Assembly: GCA_964586785.1 (NCBI GenBank)
Contig: CAZPHS010000007.1
Span: 15,561 to 79,560 of the forward strand
From: SZUA-584 sp041656035
Lineage (GTDB): Bacteria; Bacillota; Clostridia; Christensenellales; SZUA-584
Length of the DNA stretch: 64,000 nt
Direction: 5' to 3'
The position numbers and the translations under genes were made by a program. The notes under the pieces are model-generated. The model was not told the origin of the DNA, made no database searches, and was given only the letters and a program-made list of their open reading frames with translations. Shown one piece after another: positions 31,886 to 40,883 of the stretch; positions within the stretch are counted from its first letter, which is position 1; every line of letters begins with the position of its first letter.

Positions 31886-33901
31886 TTACGGTGAAAGCAA
31901 AGCTTTGGCGATATCGAATTTGATTTCACCCTCGCCGGAGTTCACATCAACCATAACAACAACCAGTCTGTTATAATAGCCCTCCGTCCAGTATCCGGCA
32001 AACCACGATATTTCGCGTGATTTATTGCTGTCCTTTTCCGCCGTGCCTGTTTTTCCGGCTATATTAACGCCGCCAATGCGCACGGGCTTTCCGGTTCCGC
32101 TGCGCACCACGTCGGAGAGAACAGGGCGCAGAATATCAAGGTTTTTTTGTTTTACGGCGCCGCTTTTCCATATTGTCGCTTCACGCTCCAAAAGAGTCGT
32201 GTAATTGGTTTCTTCGGTACGGCATATTTTTTGCACAAGTATGGGCTCGAGCATATCTCCGGTTCCGTTGGCGAACGCCGTATACATGGCGGCAAGCTGA
32301 ACGGGCGTTATAAGAAGATCGGCCTGCCCGTACCCCATATCCGCAACAATCTTTCGGGTTATGTTTCTGGTGGGGTTAATAAGGTTTGCCTTTTTTAACG
32401 GAAGGTCGAAAGGAACCGCCTCGTCAAACCCAAAGCCGCGCAGCGCGTCAAATATAGCGTCTTCGCCAAGCCTTAACGCCGTAAAAGCGAAAAATATGTT
32501 ATCGGAATGTATAAGCGCGTTGGAAAGCTTTATCGGTGAACCGGAACCATATACGCGCGTTATGGGCGGAAAAACCCATCCGCTTTCGTCGGGAGTCCAT
32601 TTGTTGTCTATAATTTCGCCGTCAAACTCCGTATCCGAAGTTATAACGCCTTCCCGCAGCGCCGCCGCCGCCACAAAAGGCTTTATAACGCTGCCCGGCG
32701 GATACCATTCTTGTGTGGCGCGCGATAAAAACGGTTTATTGCCGTTAATCAGCTCGTTCCATGTATCCTCGGGTATGGGGTATGAGAATAAATTATTATC
32801 AAAAGAGGGGTACGACGCCATAGCTTCGATAAACCCGTTGGACGCGTCCATAACAATAGCAACGCCCGCCTGGTCTTGAAGAAGGTTTGCGCTTAAAAGC
32901 TCGTAAGCTTTCTGCTGCAGACGGGGGTTTATTGTCAGCCACAAATCCGAGCCTTGCTCCGCGGGCTGTTTAAAAAGCGTCTTAACGTTTTTTCCGAAAT
33001 TATCTTCAATATATACTATTTTGCCGTCTTTGCCGCGAAGCTGCGTCTCAAAGGCAGATTCAAGCCCCGACAGTCCTATTTTGTCCGACGCGGCGTAACC
33101 CTCCGGCAGCTTGTCTTTTGGCGCGCCGCCAGTATATCCTGTTATATGAGAGGCGCTTTTACGCAAAGGGTATTCGCGTACGGGCGTGTACATACCGTCA
33201 TCAATGCCAAGCCCCGGAACGGATAATATATTCTGTTGCTGTTCTTCCGTAAGCTCGGGAAAAGCGCCGAGCGTTTTGATTTTCTCGCCCTTTTGCTGCG
33301 CGTCGTTAAAAAGCTCCATCGCTTCGGTGTTGGTTAATCCGGTTAAGGGCTCCAGTACGGCTGCTACGTCCGTTATGTTCGCAACCTTGCCAACGTCCAT
33401 ATAAACGGTTTTGGCATACGAATTGTCCGCCATAAGACTGCCGTCCGCCGCGAACATCTCGCCGCGTGCGGCCTTAAGCGTTTTTGCCCAGACGCTGTAT
33501 CCGGCGTCCATCTCCGGAAAGATGAGGGAATAGTCCCAATACACACGGTTATTATCTGACATAGGGATTATTTTTAAGCTAAAATTATCGGAAAAGTCCC
33601 CGTAGTCTTTTGTATGATATACCGCGGAATAACTAAAAAGCCCGTTTTCATCAACCTCCGTAAGATTGTTTACTGTTATGCCGGTTACGCCCAGCCCCGA
33701 GAAAATGGCTTCGTATTTTTGTATGAAAGTATCTTTGTCGATAGATATGGCCGGTTCGCACAAATCCCACATGGCGTTGTAGTCCATATTTGAAAGCGCG
33801 TCGGTATATTCCTCCGCCGTGGGCTGGAAAGCCGGTGCGGGCGCGCATGAAACAAGCGTTATTAATATGCATGATAAAAACAGCGGTTTGATAAAACGCA
33901 T
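31886..33901 (-). CDS. Class B penicillin-binding protein with MecA_N (NTF2-like) domain, predicted lipoprotein
   Basis: 671 residues from the ATG with GAAGGGG 8 bases upstream, 31 codons inside the longest frame. A lipoprotein signal with Cys at 19 (LVSC) replaces the usual uncleaved helix. The NTF2-like MecA_N region spans about 25-135, then the dimerisation domain, then the transpeptidase: SVIK nucleophile motif (Ser about 404), SDN about 466-468, KTG about 617-619. It cross-links septal or lateral peptidoglycan. MecA_N enzymes include beta-lactam-tolerant PBPs, so low drug affinity is possible but not shown. A phosphatase gene lies 92 bases upstream. Confidence 0.93.
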   Translation of the reverse strand: MRFIKPLFLSCILITLVSCAPAPAFQPTAEEYTDALSNMDYNAMWDLCEPAISIDKDTFIQKYEAIFSGLGVTGITVNNLTEVDENGLFSYSAVYHTKDYGDFSDNFSLKIIPMSDNNRVYWDYSLIFPEMDAGYSVWAKTLKAARGEMFAADGSLMADNSYAKTVYMDVGKVANITDVAAVLEPLTGLTNTEAMELFNDAQQKGEKIKTLGAFPELTEEQQQNILSVPGLGIDDGMYTPVREYPLRKSASHITGYTGGAPKDKLPEGYAASDKIGLSGLESAFETQLRGKDGKIVYIEDNFGKNVKTLFKQPAEQGSDLWLTINPRLQQKAYELLSANLLQDQAGVAIVMDASNGFIEAMASYPSFDNNLFSYPIPEDTWNELINGNKPFLSRATQEWYPPGSVIKPFVAAAALREGVITSDTEFDGEIIDNKWTPDESGWVFPPITRVYGSGSPIKLSNALIHSDNIFFAFTALRLGEDAIFDALRGFGFDEAVPFDLPLKKANLINPTRNITRKIVADMGYGQADLLITPVQLAAMYTAFANGTGDMLEPILVQKICRTEETNYTTLLEREATIWKSGAVKQKNLDILRPVLSDVVRSGTGKPVRIGGVNIAGKTGTAEKDSNKSREISWFAGYWTEGYYNRLVVVMVDVNSGEGEIKFDIAKALLSP

Positions 33902-33993
33902 TGAAAAGGCCCCTTCCCTCACCAAAAGCATTATACACCGCCGCGGCCGCCAAGGACAACATAACCGTAAAAAAATAAGCGGTCGCCCGCACA

Positions 33994-34476
33994 TTATTTT
34001 TGTTGTTTTTTTATACGCCTCAGCGTTTTATCAACTGCCTTTGCGATTTGATCGCGCGTTTTGCGGTAAAACTCAATCGGTTCGCGGTACGGGTCAAGTA
34101 TGTTGCAGCCTGATTCGCCGGGATAACCTTCTGCTTCCGCCGCGAAGCCTAACAGAGTGTGCATTTTATCGGCCTGCCCGGGGGCCATAGCTTCCATTTC
34201 TTCTATATGGCGCGCCTCCATGGCAAGTATTAAATCCGCCCATTCCCCCAGCTCTTTGGAGAACTGCCGCGCCCTGTGCCTGCTCAAATCAAGCTTTTTT
34301 TCGGCAAGCGCGCTTATCGCTTCTTCGGAAGCGGGCGCACCCTCGCACGCGAACGTTCCGGCAGATTTAAACGCCATGTTTTTTAAACGGGCGCTTTTGC
34401 CTGCCGCGTCGCCGGCTATCCCTTCCGCCATGGGGCTTCTGCATGTATTGCCCGTACATACAAAAAGAACGTTCAT
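33994..34476 (-). CDS. Low-molecular-weight protein-tyrosine/arginine phosphatase (YwlE-like)
   Basis: 160 residues. The P-loop VCTGNTCRSPMAEG near the N-terminus carries nucleophile Cys about 7 and Arg about 13. The general acid Asp sits in NILDPYREP near residue 118. In Bacillus the YwlC-YwlE neighbourhood pairs the Sua5 enzyme with the arginine phosphatase YwlE, exactly the order here (Sua5 gene 11 bases upstream), which favours YwlE over an arsenate reductase. The Thr in CTGNTCRS that favours phosphoarginine in YwlE is present. AGGAGG precedes the ATG. Confidence 0.9.
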   Translation of the reverse strand: MNVLFVCTGNTCRSPMAEGIAGDAAGKSARLKNMAFKSAGTFACEGAPASEEAISALAEKKLDLSRHRARQFSKELGEWADLILAMEARHIEEMEAMAPGQADKMHTLLGFAAEAEGYPGESGCNILDPYREPIEFYRKTRDQIAKAVDKTLRRIKKQQK

Positions 34477-34487
34477 GGACTTTCCTC

Positions 34488-35501
34488 CTAAACCTTCACT
34501 ATATTATATGCCGCCGCCTTATATATTCTGTTCATAACGGCGTAGCCGACGCCCGCTTTGGGAACCGCCTCAAAATAGATATGCGTATACGACATATCAT
34601 CCGCCTTGCGCAGCAAAGAATACAGATTTTTAGCCGTTTCGGCGGCATTGTCTTTGCCGCCCGTTATTAAAACGTCTCTTTGCCCGTAATGTCTTTTATT
34701 TTCGCGCGACGCCATAACAAGCGGGTTTCCGCCTTTTTTCATGGTTTTATCGTAAAGATATTTTATTGCTTCTATGGTTGAGCTCGCATCGCCTTCAACC
34801 ACCGTTACCCGCGCCAGAGGCGCGTAATGGCGGTATTTCATGCCCGGGGACGCCGGAGACTTATGCGTATTTGGTTCCAGCGCGTTGACGCTTTGCACGG
34901 CGCCTATGCTGGATTCTATCATATCCTTCGTTACGGCTCCCGGGCGCAGTATAACGGGAATGCTTGAAGTGATATCGATAACTGTCGATTCTATGCCTAT
35001 ATCGCATTCTCCCCCGTCTATAATCAAAAACTGATTGCCGAAATCCTTTTGCACATGAGCCGCGCTTGTGGGGCTCGGGCTTCCCGATTTGTTGGCGCTG
35101 GGAGCGGCAATAGGAACGCCCGCGGCGGATATAAGGCTTAACGCAATATCGCAGTCGGGCATACGCAGAGCTATCGTTTCAAGCCCGCAGTTTACTACGG
35201 ACGGAACGGCGCCCGTGCTTTTAACCACCAGCGTAAGCGGCCCCGGCCAGAAGCTTTTGGCGAGAGCTTCCGCGTTTTTATTAAAAATACCAAGCTGGCG
35301 CGCCATTATAACGCCGTCCACATGCACTATAAGCGGGTTATCCTGCGGCCTTCCTTTTGCGGCAAATATTGCCGATACCGCGTCGCCGTTAAAAGCGTTT
35401 GCGCCAAGGCCGTATACTGTTTCGGTTGGTATGCCGACAATACCGCCTCCTTTAATTGCTTCTGCCGCTTTTTCTATTGTTTCGCGCATATTATTTATCA
35501 T
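34488..35501 (-). CDS. ywlC: L-threonylcarbamoyladenylate synthase (Sua5 type)
   Basis: Makes threonylcarbamoyl-AMP for the t6A37 tRNA modification. 337 residues, the two-domain Sua5 type. The YrdC fold starts KGGGIVGIPTETVYGLGANAF and includes KGRPQDNPLIVHV, SANKSGSPSPTSA and STVIDI. A C-terminal Sua5 domain begins about 200 (SPGMKYRHYAPLARVTVVEGD). Start uncertain: no clear ribosome-binding site precedes either of two nearby ATGs (residues 1 and 5). The C-terminal stop is 11 bases from the next gene. Confidence 0.93.
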   Translation of the reverse strand: MINNMRETIEKAAEAIKGGGIVGIPTETVYGLGANAFNGDAVSAIFAAKGRPQDNPLIVHVDGVIMARQLGIFNKNAEALAKSFWPGPLTLVVKSTGAVPSVVNCGLETIALRMPDCDIALSLISAAGVPIAAPSANKSGSPSPTSAAHVQKDFGNQFLIIDGGECDIGIESTVIDITSSIPVILRPGAVTKDMIESSIGAVQSVNALEPNTHKSPASPGMKYRHYAPLARVTVVEGDASSTIEAIKYLYDKTMKKGGNPLVMASRENKRHYGQRDVLITGGKDNAAETAKNLYSLLRKADDMSYTHIYFEAVPKAGVGYAVMNRIYKAAAYNIVKV

Positions 35502-35547
35502 CTGTACGTTAATACTACATCTATATCATATAAAAATCAATCAGCCC

Positions 35548-36291
35548 TTAAAGCCTCTCTAAGCGTATATCGCCCGCCGCGCCGCAATCGCCGCCGACAA
35601 TTGCCACCGCCCCAATAACGCCTTTTATGCTTATAATCGTCTCAAGAGAGCGTTTTATATCGGCGGACGTTTTTATTTCGTTGCCAAGGCGTGTTGCGCA
35701 CGCGTCGGCAAGGCAGGCGTCGCGCGATACCACCGCCGCCGCGTCGGCGTTGCCGAAGCTTACCGAATGACCTACCGTTCCCGCGGAGGTGCATATTGAG
35801 AGCGGCGCGGCGCCGGAATCCGCGGTTAATCCTATTTTCATGCTCAAAGGGCTTTTTCCGGCGTATATCGCCACGGTTTTTGGCTTGTCGGTTTTAATAT
35901 AAATGTCCCCGCCGTTTTCAATTATACACTGGCGGGTTTTTTTTAGCAGCGCGTATCCGGTATACGCGGCAAAAGCGCCGGCAACCGCCGCCATGGGGCC
36001 TACTTTGGCGGCATATGCCGCGGAGCACATATCAAGAACAATTTTCGGAGCGTCTTTTTTCGGTTTTACCGGTTTAAAGCTTTCCGCAAATTCGCGATGA
36101 CGTTTTATATAAGAATCCAGTTCCTCGCGCAAATTTATAACCGTGTCAAGCGCCTGCGAATCAAGCAGTTTTTCGGCGCAAATAAAAAGCTCGGTCTGCT
36201 TGTGCTGCGTATGCCAGCAGACAAGACCGTCCGAGGCTATTTTTCGCCTGTACTCGTCGCGGCCGGTATAATCAAAGTATTTCTTCGTCAA
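35548..36291 (-). CDS. UPF0280 (COG2122) ApbE-like protein
   Basis: About 247 residues from a TTG at 36291; the frame is open 25 codons farther upstream. I place the start by homology: YFDYTGRDEYRRKIA is where the family's leading segment usually begins. Core blocks CSAAYAAKVGPMAAVAGAFA and IENGGDIYIK, then GHSVSFGNADAAAVVSRDACLADACATRLGN, are typical of UPF0280. Related COG2122 proteins were linked with DUF39 and NIL-ferredoxin genes to homocysteine formation in methanogens. Both partners lie directly upstream here, overlapping the frame. Confidence 0.85.
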   Translation of the reverse strand: MTKKYFDYTGRDEYRRKIASDGLVCWHTQHKQTELFICAEKLLDSQALDTVINLREELDSYIKRHREFAESFKPVKPKKDAPKIVLDMCSAAYAAKVGPMAAVAGAFAAYTGYALLKKTRQCIIENGGDIYIKTDKPKTVAIYAGKSPLSMKIGLTADSGAAPLSICTSAGTVGHSVSFGNADAAAVVSRDACLADACATRLGNEIKTSADIKRSLETIISIKGVIGAVAIVGGDCGAAGDIRLERL

Positions 36292-36694
36292 AAGTCTTAA
36301 TGGCGCGTGCGGGGCAAGCATGTACGCAGTGTCCGCATAGCAGACATTTATCCATATCGAACTCAAGCTCCCAGGTTTGCTTGTTCATAACAAGCGCGCC
36401 CGAAGGACACACGGACGTGCATATTCCGCAGTGCATACATTTATCTTCGTAGCGGATAACGCTGTCCTTATACGTTTTAACGCTTATACCCTGGCTGCTT
36501 AGGTATTCCAAGCTTTTGTCTATATCGCCCGGTTTGCCTTCAAGCTCGAGTATTATATGCCCCGTCTTCCCGGGGGATATGGTGGCCTTTAGTATATTAA
36601 AGCTTATGCCGTAACGCACAAGATTGGTGACAATCGGCTTATCAGTTTTTTCCGGCGGAAACGCCAGACCTATTTTGATACGTTTATTTTCCAT
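36272..36694 (-). CDS. NIL-domain two-[4Fe-4S] ferredoxin
   Basis: 140 residues. The N-terminal ~75-residue NIL domain (as in methionine ABC ATPases) is followed by two 4Fe-4S motifs, CMHCGICTSVCP and CLLCGHCVHACP. This NIL-ferredoxin architecture (MA1822-type) is the electron or sulfur relay partner of DUF39. It overlaps DUF39 by 11 bases and UPF0280 by about 20. GGAGG precedes the ATG. Confidence 0.93.
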   Translation of the reverse strand: MENKRIKIGLAFPPEKTDKPIVTNLVRYGISFNILKATISPGKTGHIILELEGKPGDIDKSLEYLSSQGISVKTYKDSVIRYEDKCMHCGICTSVCPSGALVMNKQTWELEFDMDKCLLCGHCVHACPARAIKTFDEEIL

Positions 36695-37856
36695 CTATCT
36701 TTTCCTCCGGCGTGTTAAGCACTTTCACGCTTTCCCGAAACGGCAGCGCGGCGGCCGGCTGCGTCATAATAAAAGCGCCGCTTAAAAGCTTTTCTTTAAG
36801 TTCTCCCGCTATTTGCCGCGCCTTAAAAAGGCTCGAGAGTGGCGCGGTTTTTATCTTTTTGCCGCAAACTTCAACCTCTCCGGAACGCAGCTGCGCGTAT
36901 GAGACGCGCCCGAGAGATTTGCGCGTGCGCGAGCTTACCCCGTAGTCGCATATATAGGTGTATAGCTTATCGTCCGGAACCGCAAGATCCGCCATCATAT
37001 CTTCGTCAAGCACAGGCAAAGGAATACCTATGCCTATATAAAGAGACGTCCCGTAGCCGTCAAAAGCCGCCGCTTTTATATACTCGCTTTTCATTCCTTT
37101 CAAGTCGCCAATAAGCGCGAGAGTATAGCCCGCGTAATGCATGTCTCCGTTTTCAAGACGGGCTGCCCTGTTTACCGCCTGCGTGCCCTCATAAACAACA
37201 TAGCCTTCGCCTCCGCACAGCAAAATACGGGTGCCTATACCAATTGCGCGCAGCTTTGGGTCTTTAAGCAGAGGCGAGAGAGCGCCGGAGGTGGAATATG
37301 TTATATTGCCCATATTGGGGAGCAAAGTGCCCATATAAGTTTTTTTAATTTTTTTGGTTGTGTTTGTCGCCGCCGAATAATTCTGATAGGCGTTGCGCGG
37401 ATTAAAAAGATACGCCTGATTCATATCTTCAAGCTTTATTTTGGTATGTATATATTTGCGGGTATAGCAATCGGTACCGCACGATTGCGCGCACAGTTCG
37501 ATTTCTTTTCCGGCAATAAGGTCTTCTATTACATGCGCTCCGCCGTATTCTATTCCGGTATTTTTTCCGGGCTGCGTCGCGCCTATATAGGTGTCTACCG
37601 CGGCTAATCCCCCGTAAGCCTCAACGCCGTTAAGCGTAATCTCGCTCATGCGTATGGGAGGCTCCGAATGACCGAAATTAAGCATGGCGCCGGACGAGCA
37701 CATTGCGCCGAATGTCGCCGCGGTTACGACGTCTATCTTTTTTGCGCATTCGGAAACGCCCCGCTCGGCAGCCATTGCCACGGCCTCCTCGGCGGTAAAC
37801 ACCACGGCTTTTCCCTGCCTGAGCTTTTCGTTTATTTCCGCAATTGTTTTTGCCAC
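36684..37856 (-). CDS. DUF39 (COG1900) homocysteine-biosynthesis protein
   Basis: 390 residues. Blocks TAATFGAMCSSGAMLNFGHSEPPIRMSEITLNGVEAYGGLAAVDTYIGAT and SCGTDCYTRKYIHT, with ILLCGGEGYVVYEGTQ, are the family's conserved core; the Cys residues in MCSSG and SCGTDC are candidates for sulfur transfer. In methanogens and some anaerobes this enzyme forms homocysteine from aspartate semialdehyde and sulfide together with the NIL-ferredoxin. The start is GTG with CGGAGGG 5-9 bases upstream. It is the first gene of the operon, with a 182-base divergent gap to ychF. Confidence 0.92.
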   Translation of the reverse strand: MAKTIAEINEKLRQGKAVVFTAEEAVAMAAERGVSECAKKIDVVTAATFGAMCSSGAMLNFGHSEPPIRMSEITLNGVEAYGGLAAVDTYIGATQPGKNTGIEYGGAHVIEDLIAGKEIELCAQSCGTDCYTRKYIHTKIKLEDMNQAYLFNPRNAYQNYSAATNTTKKIKKTYMGTLLPNMGNITYSTSGALSPLLKDPKLRAIGIGTRILLCGGEGYVVYEGTQAVNRAARLENGDMHYAGYTLALIGDLKGMKSEYIKAAAFDGYGTSLYIGIGIPLPVLDEDMMADLAVPDDKLYTYICDYGVSSRTRKSLGRVSYAQLRSGEVEVCGKKIKTAPLSSLFKARQIAGELKEKLLSGAFIMTQPAAALPFRESVKVLNTPEEKIDGK

Positions 37857-37980
37857 TGTCGCCCTCCGTTTAAACCGTAAGCTAATACATACGGTAACAT
37901 AATGTTTCGATTTTTATTTATTCTACTACTATTTGCGTTATGTTACAACCGCAAACAAGCGGGTTATTGTACGGGTAGTA

Positions 37981-38009
37981 TTGCCAATACGCCCGGTCGG
38001 GAATATAAT
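37981..38009 (+). promoter_or_regulatory. Promoter of ychF
   Basis: TTGCCA (37981-37986) and TATAAT (38004-38009) are separated by 17 bases. The start of transcription near 38016 leaves a 23-base leader. Confidence 0.7.
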
Positions 38010-38038
38010 GACGTTTGATTAAATAAAAAGAGGCCGGT

Positions 38039-39133
38039 ATGAAACTTGGAATTGTAGGGCTGCCGAATGTGGGAAAATCATCGTTGTTCAACGCGCTTAC
38101 GGGAGCGGGCGCCGTAAGTGAAAACTATCCTTTTTGCACAATAGACCCAAATGTTGGGGTTGTGCCGGTTCCCGATAAGCGTATGGACTTTTTGCGGGAA
38201 CTTTATAATCCGGCCAAGTTTACGCCCGCGGTAATAGAATTTGTTGACATAGCGGGACTTGTCAAGGGGGCAAGCCGCGGAGAAGGGCTGGGCAACAGAT
38301 TTTTATCGCATATACGCGAGGTGGACGCGGTGCTACATGTTGTGCGCTGCTTTGAGAACGACGACGTGGCGCACATAGACGGGAGCATAAACAGCGTCCG
38401 AGACGCGGAAACAATAAACTTTGAACTGCTGTTTGCCGACATTGAAACGATTGACAAGCGGCTTGCGCGCAGCGAAAAAATGATAAAGACCGGTGATAAG
38501 AAATATGCCGCCGAATGCGAGGTTTTAAAATATGTTAAGAATAAGCTTGAAGAAGGCGTTTTCGCTTCCGCGATAGCGCTTGACAAGGTGCGGCGCGCTA
38601 TAATCGACGAATTATTTCTATTGACGTCAAAGCCTATGCTTTACGCGGCAAACATTGCCGATGCGGACGCCGCCGCCCCGAACGAGAACCCTTTTGTGCA
38701 GTCCCTGCAAAACTTCGCGAGGAATCAGGGCACGGAGGTGCTGACGCTTTGCGCGCGGCTGGAAGAAGAGCTTTGGGCGTTAAAACCCAAGGATAGGGCT
38801 GCATTTTTGCATGAGATAGGAGTTGGTCAAAGCGGCCTTGAAGCGCTTATACAAAAAAGCTACAGGCTGCTTGACTTAATCAGCTTTTTAACGGCGGGCG
38901 AAAAAGAAGTGCGGGCATGGACTATACGGCGCGGCACGAAAGCTCCCAAGGCGGCCGGAAAGATACACAGCGATTTTGAGCGCGGTTTTATACGCGCCGA
39001 AATAGTATCGTTTGACGATTTGCGTGAATGCGGCGATATGCAAGCCGCTCGCTCGCGCGGGCTTGTCCGGCAGGAAGGAAAAGAATACGTTATGCGCGAC
39101 GGCGATGTTACGCTGTTTAAGTTTAACGTGTAG
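38039..39133 (+). CDS. ychF: Obg-like ATPase YchF
   Basis: Ribosome-associated ATPase of the TRAFAC class. 364 residues. Walker A GLPNVGKSS is at about 7-15, the switch DIAGLVKGASRGEGLGNRFL near 70, and the coiled-coil insert around 150. The C-terminal TGS-like domain contains LISFLTAGEKEVRAWTIRRGTKAPKAAGKIHSDFERGFIRAEI. In bacteria it is thought to act in translation and oxidative stress control. It converges on a cyclophilin gene with 22 bases between the stops. Confidence 0.97.
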   Translation: MKLGIVGLPNVGKSSLFNALTGAGAVSENYPFCTIDPNVGVVPVPDKRMDFLRELYNPAKFTPAVIEFVDIAGLVKGASRGEGLGNRFLSHIREVDAVLHVVRCFENDDVAHIDGSINSVRDAETINFELLFADIETIDKRLARSEKMIKTGDKKYAAECEVLKYVKNKLEEGVFASAIALDKVRRAIIDELFLLTSKPMLYAANIADADAAAPNENPFVQSLQNFARNQGTEVLTLCARLEEELWALKPKDRAAFLHEIGVGQSGLEALIQKSYRLLDLISFLTAGEKEVRAWTIRRGTKAPKAAGKIHSDFERGFIRAEIVSFDDLRECGDMQAARSRGLVRQEGKEYVMRDGDVTLFKFNV

Positions 39134-39155
39134 CTTGCGCGATAAAAACCTTTAA

Positions 39156-39653
39156 TTATTTTGTTATTGTTACAGCCTCGTCGTCCGTTAAAGTTATGCG
39201 CTCTATTATCTGCGGCGTAAGCGGTTTGTCGGACGCGTCCGTCTCCCGCGCCGCTATAGAATCTACAACATCTATGCCGGACGTTACCCGACCGAACGCC
39301 GCATATTGCCCGTCAAGAAATTTTGCGTCTCCATGCGTAATAAAAAACTGGGAACCCGCGGAATCAAAATCGGACGAGCGCGCCATCGATATAACGCCCC
39401 GCTCGTGGCTTATTGGGTTATCAACGCCGTTTGCCGAAAATTCGCCCCTTATTGCGTACCCCGGGCCGCCGGTGCCTTCTCCTTTGGGACACCCGCCCTG
39501 TATCATAAAACCGCTTATAACGCGATGGAAACAAAGCCCGTCGTAAAACCCTTTGGAAACAAGGCTTTTAAAGTTAGCCGTTGTTATGGGAGCTTCGCGC
39601 TCATACAATTCTATTTCTATTTTGCCGCCGTCCGCCATCAGTATTGTTGCCAT
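39156..39653 (-). CDS. Cyclophilin-type peptidyl-prolyl isomerase
   Basis: 165 residues, cytosolic. Strong cyclophilin signature FHRVISGFMIQGGCPKGEGTGGPGYAIRGEF, then ISMARSSDFDSAGSQFFITHGDAKFLDGQYAAFGRV. AAGGAG precedes ATG. The start was moved 33 codons inward, where the ribosome-binding site lies. serA is 32 bases upstream on the same strand, so it is probably last in a serC-serA-ppi operon. Confidence 0.95.
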   Translation of the reverse strand: MATILMADGGKIEIELYEREAPITTANFKSLVSKGFYDGLCFHRVISGFMIQGGCPKGEGTGGPGYAIRGEFSANGVDNPISHERGVISMARSSDFDSAGSQFFITHGDAKFLDGQYAAFGRVTSGIDVVDSIAARETDASDKPLTPQIIERITLTDDEAVTITK

Positions 39654-39685
39654 TATGTCTCCTTGGTATATTGTTATTGCCGCCG

Positions 39686-40855
39686 CTATTTTGAAAAGGT
39701 ACGCGTGCGTATGGTGCCGTTTATGCTTTTTATTTTCTCTACCGTGCTGCAAGGCACTATCTCGTCAAGGTTTATCATTGTGTAAGCTATACCGCCCTTT
39801 GACTTATTAACCATATCGGTAATGTTCGCTCCGGACTGCGCGAGCAGAGCGGTCATATTTCCTACCATGCCCGAAATGTTTTTGTGTATAACCGCAATTC
39901 GGAATTTTCCGGTGAACGGCAAATCAATTGCGGGCATGTTGACTGAATTTACTATAATACCCGATTCCAAATAATCTTTAAGCTGTTTTGCCGCCATACG
40001 TGCGCAATTTTCCTCGGATTCCGGCGTAGACGCGCCAAGATGCGGTATACAGATTATACGCTCGTCGTCAAGAAGCTGTCCGCTTGGGAAATCGGTAACG
40101 TATCGCTTTACCGTCCCCGCATCAAGAGCGTTAATAAGCGCGTCGTAATCAACAAGCCCGTTTCGCGCGAAATTAAGCAGCACAACACCGTTTTTCATCT
40201 TTGAGAATTCGGCAGTGTCGATGAAGCTTTTGGTGTTGTCCATAAGAGGTATGTGCAGCGTGATATAATCCGAATCGGCAAGAAGGCCGTCTAAACTGAC
40301 CGCCCGCTTAACGTCATGGTCGAGCCCCCACGCGGATTCGACAGAAATATACGGGTCGTAACCCGTAACTGCCATACCGAGGGCGCGCGCGGAGTTCGCC
40401 ACCATAACGCCTATTGCGCCAAGACCTATAACGCCGAGAGTTTTATTTGCAAGCTCCGGCCCGACGAATTGTTTTTTGCCCTGTTCGATAAGCGGTAAAA
40501 CCTCGTCGCCTTTGCCGCGCAGCGTTTTGACCCATTTTACGGCTTCAATAAGATGCCGGCTTGCCAGAAGCATACCCGCCAGCACCAATTCTTTTACTCC
40601 GTTGGCATTGGCGCCCGGGGTGTTAAAAACGACTATACCCTCTTTCGCGCATTCGTCAACGGGAATATTGTTTACGCCGGCGCCCGCTCTTGCAATGGCA
40701 ATAAGATTTTCGGAAAACTTCATATCGTGACATTTCGCGCTTCTTACGAGAATCGCATCATAATTTTGGCAATTCTCGCTTATTTGATATTTATCTTTAG
40801 GAAGATAATTATTAACGGCGTCGGAAATAGCGTTCATTTTCTTTATTTCAAACAT
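39686..40855 (-). CDS. serA: D-3-phosphoglycerate dehydrogenase
   Basis: First step of serine synthesis. 389 residues. Rossmann motif GLGAIGVMVANSARALGM near 145; the 2-hydroxyacid dehydrogenase signatures LADSDYITLHIPL and NGVVLLNFARNGLVD, and the His of CIPHLGAS. A C-terminal ACT domain (about 320-389, IAVIHKNISGMVGNMTALLAQ) suggests serine feedback. AAGGGG about 8 bases before ATG. serC lies 28 bases upstream. Confidence 0.96.
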   Translation of the reverse strand: MFEIKKMNAISDAVNNYLPKDKYQISENCQNYDAILVRSAKCHDMKFSENLIAIARAGAGVNNIPVDECAKEGIVVFNTPGANANGVKELVLAGMLLASRHLIEAVKWVKTLRGKGDEVLPLIEQGKKQFVGPELANKTLGVIGLGAIGVMVANSARALGMAVTGYDPYISVESAWGLDHDVKRAVSLDGLLADSDYITLHIPLMDNTKSFIDTAEFSKMKNGVVLLNFARNGLVDYDALINALDAGTVKRYVTDFPSGQLLDDERIICIPHLGASTPESEENCARMAAKQLKDYLESGIIVNSVNMPAIDLPFTGKFRIAVIHKNISGMVGNMTALLAQSGANITDMVNKSKGGIAYTMINLDEIVPCSTVEKIKSINGTIRTRTFSK

Positions 40856-40883
40856 AATCTAATCCCCTTATAAATTAAAGCGG

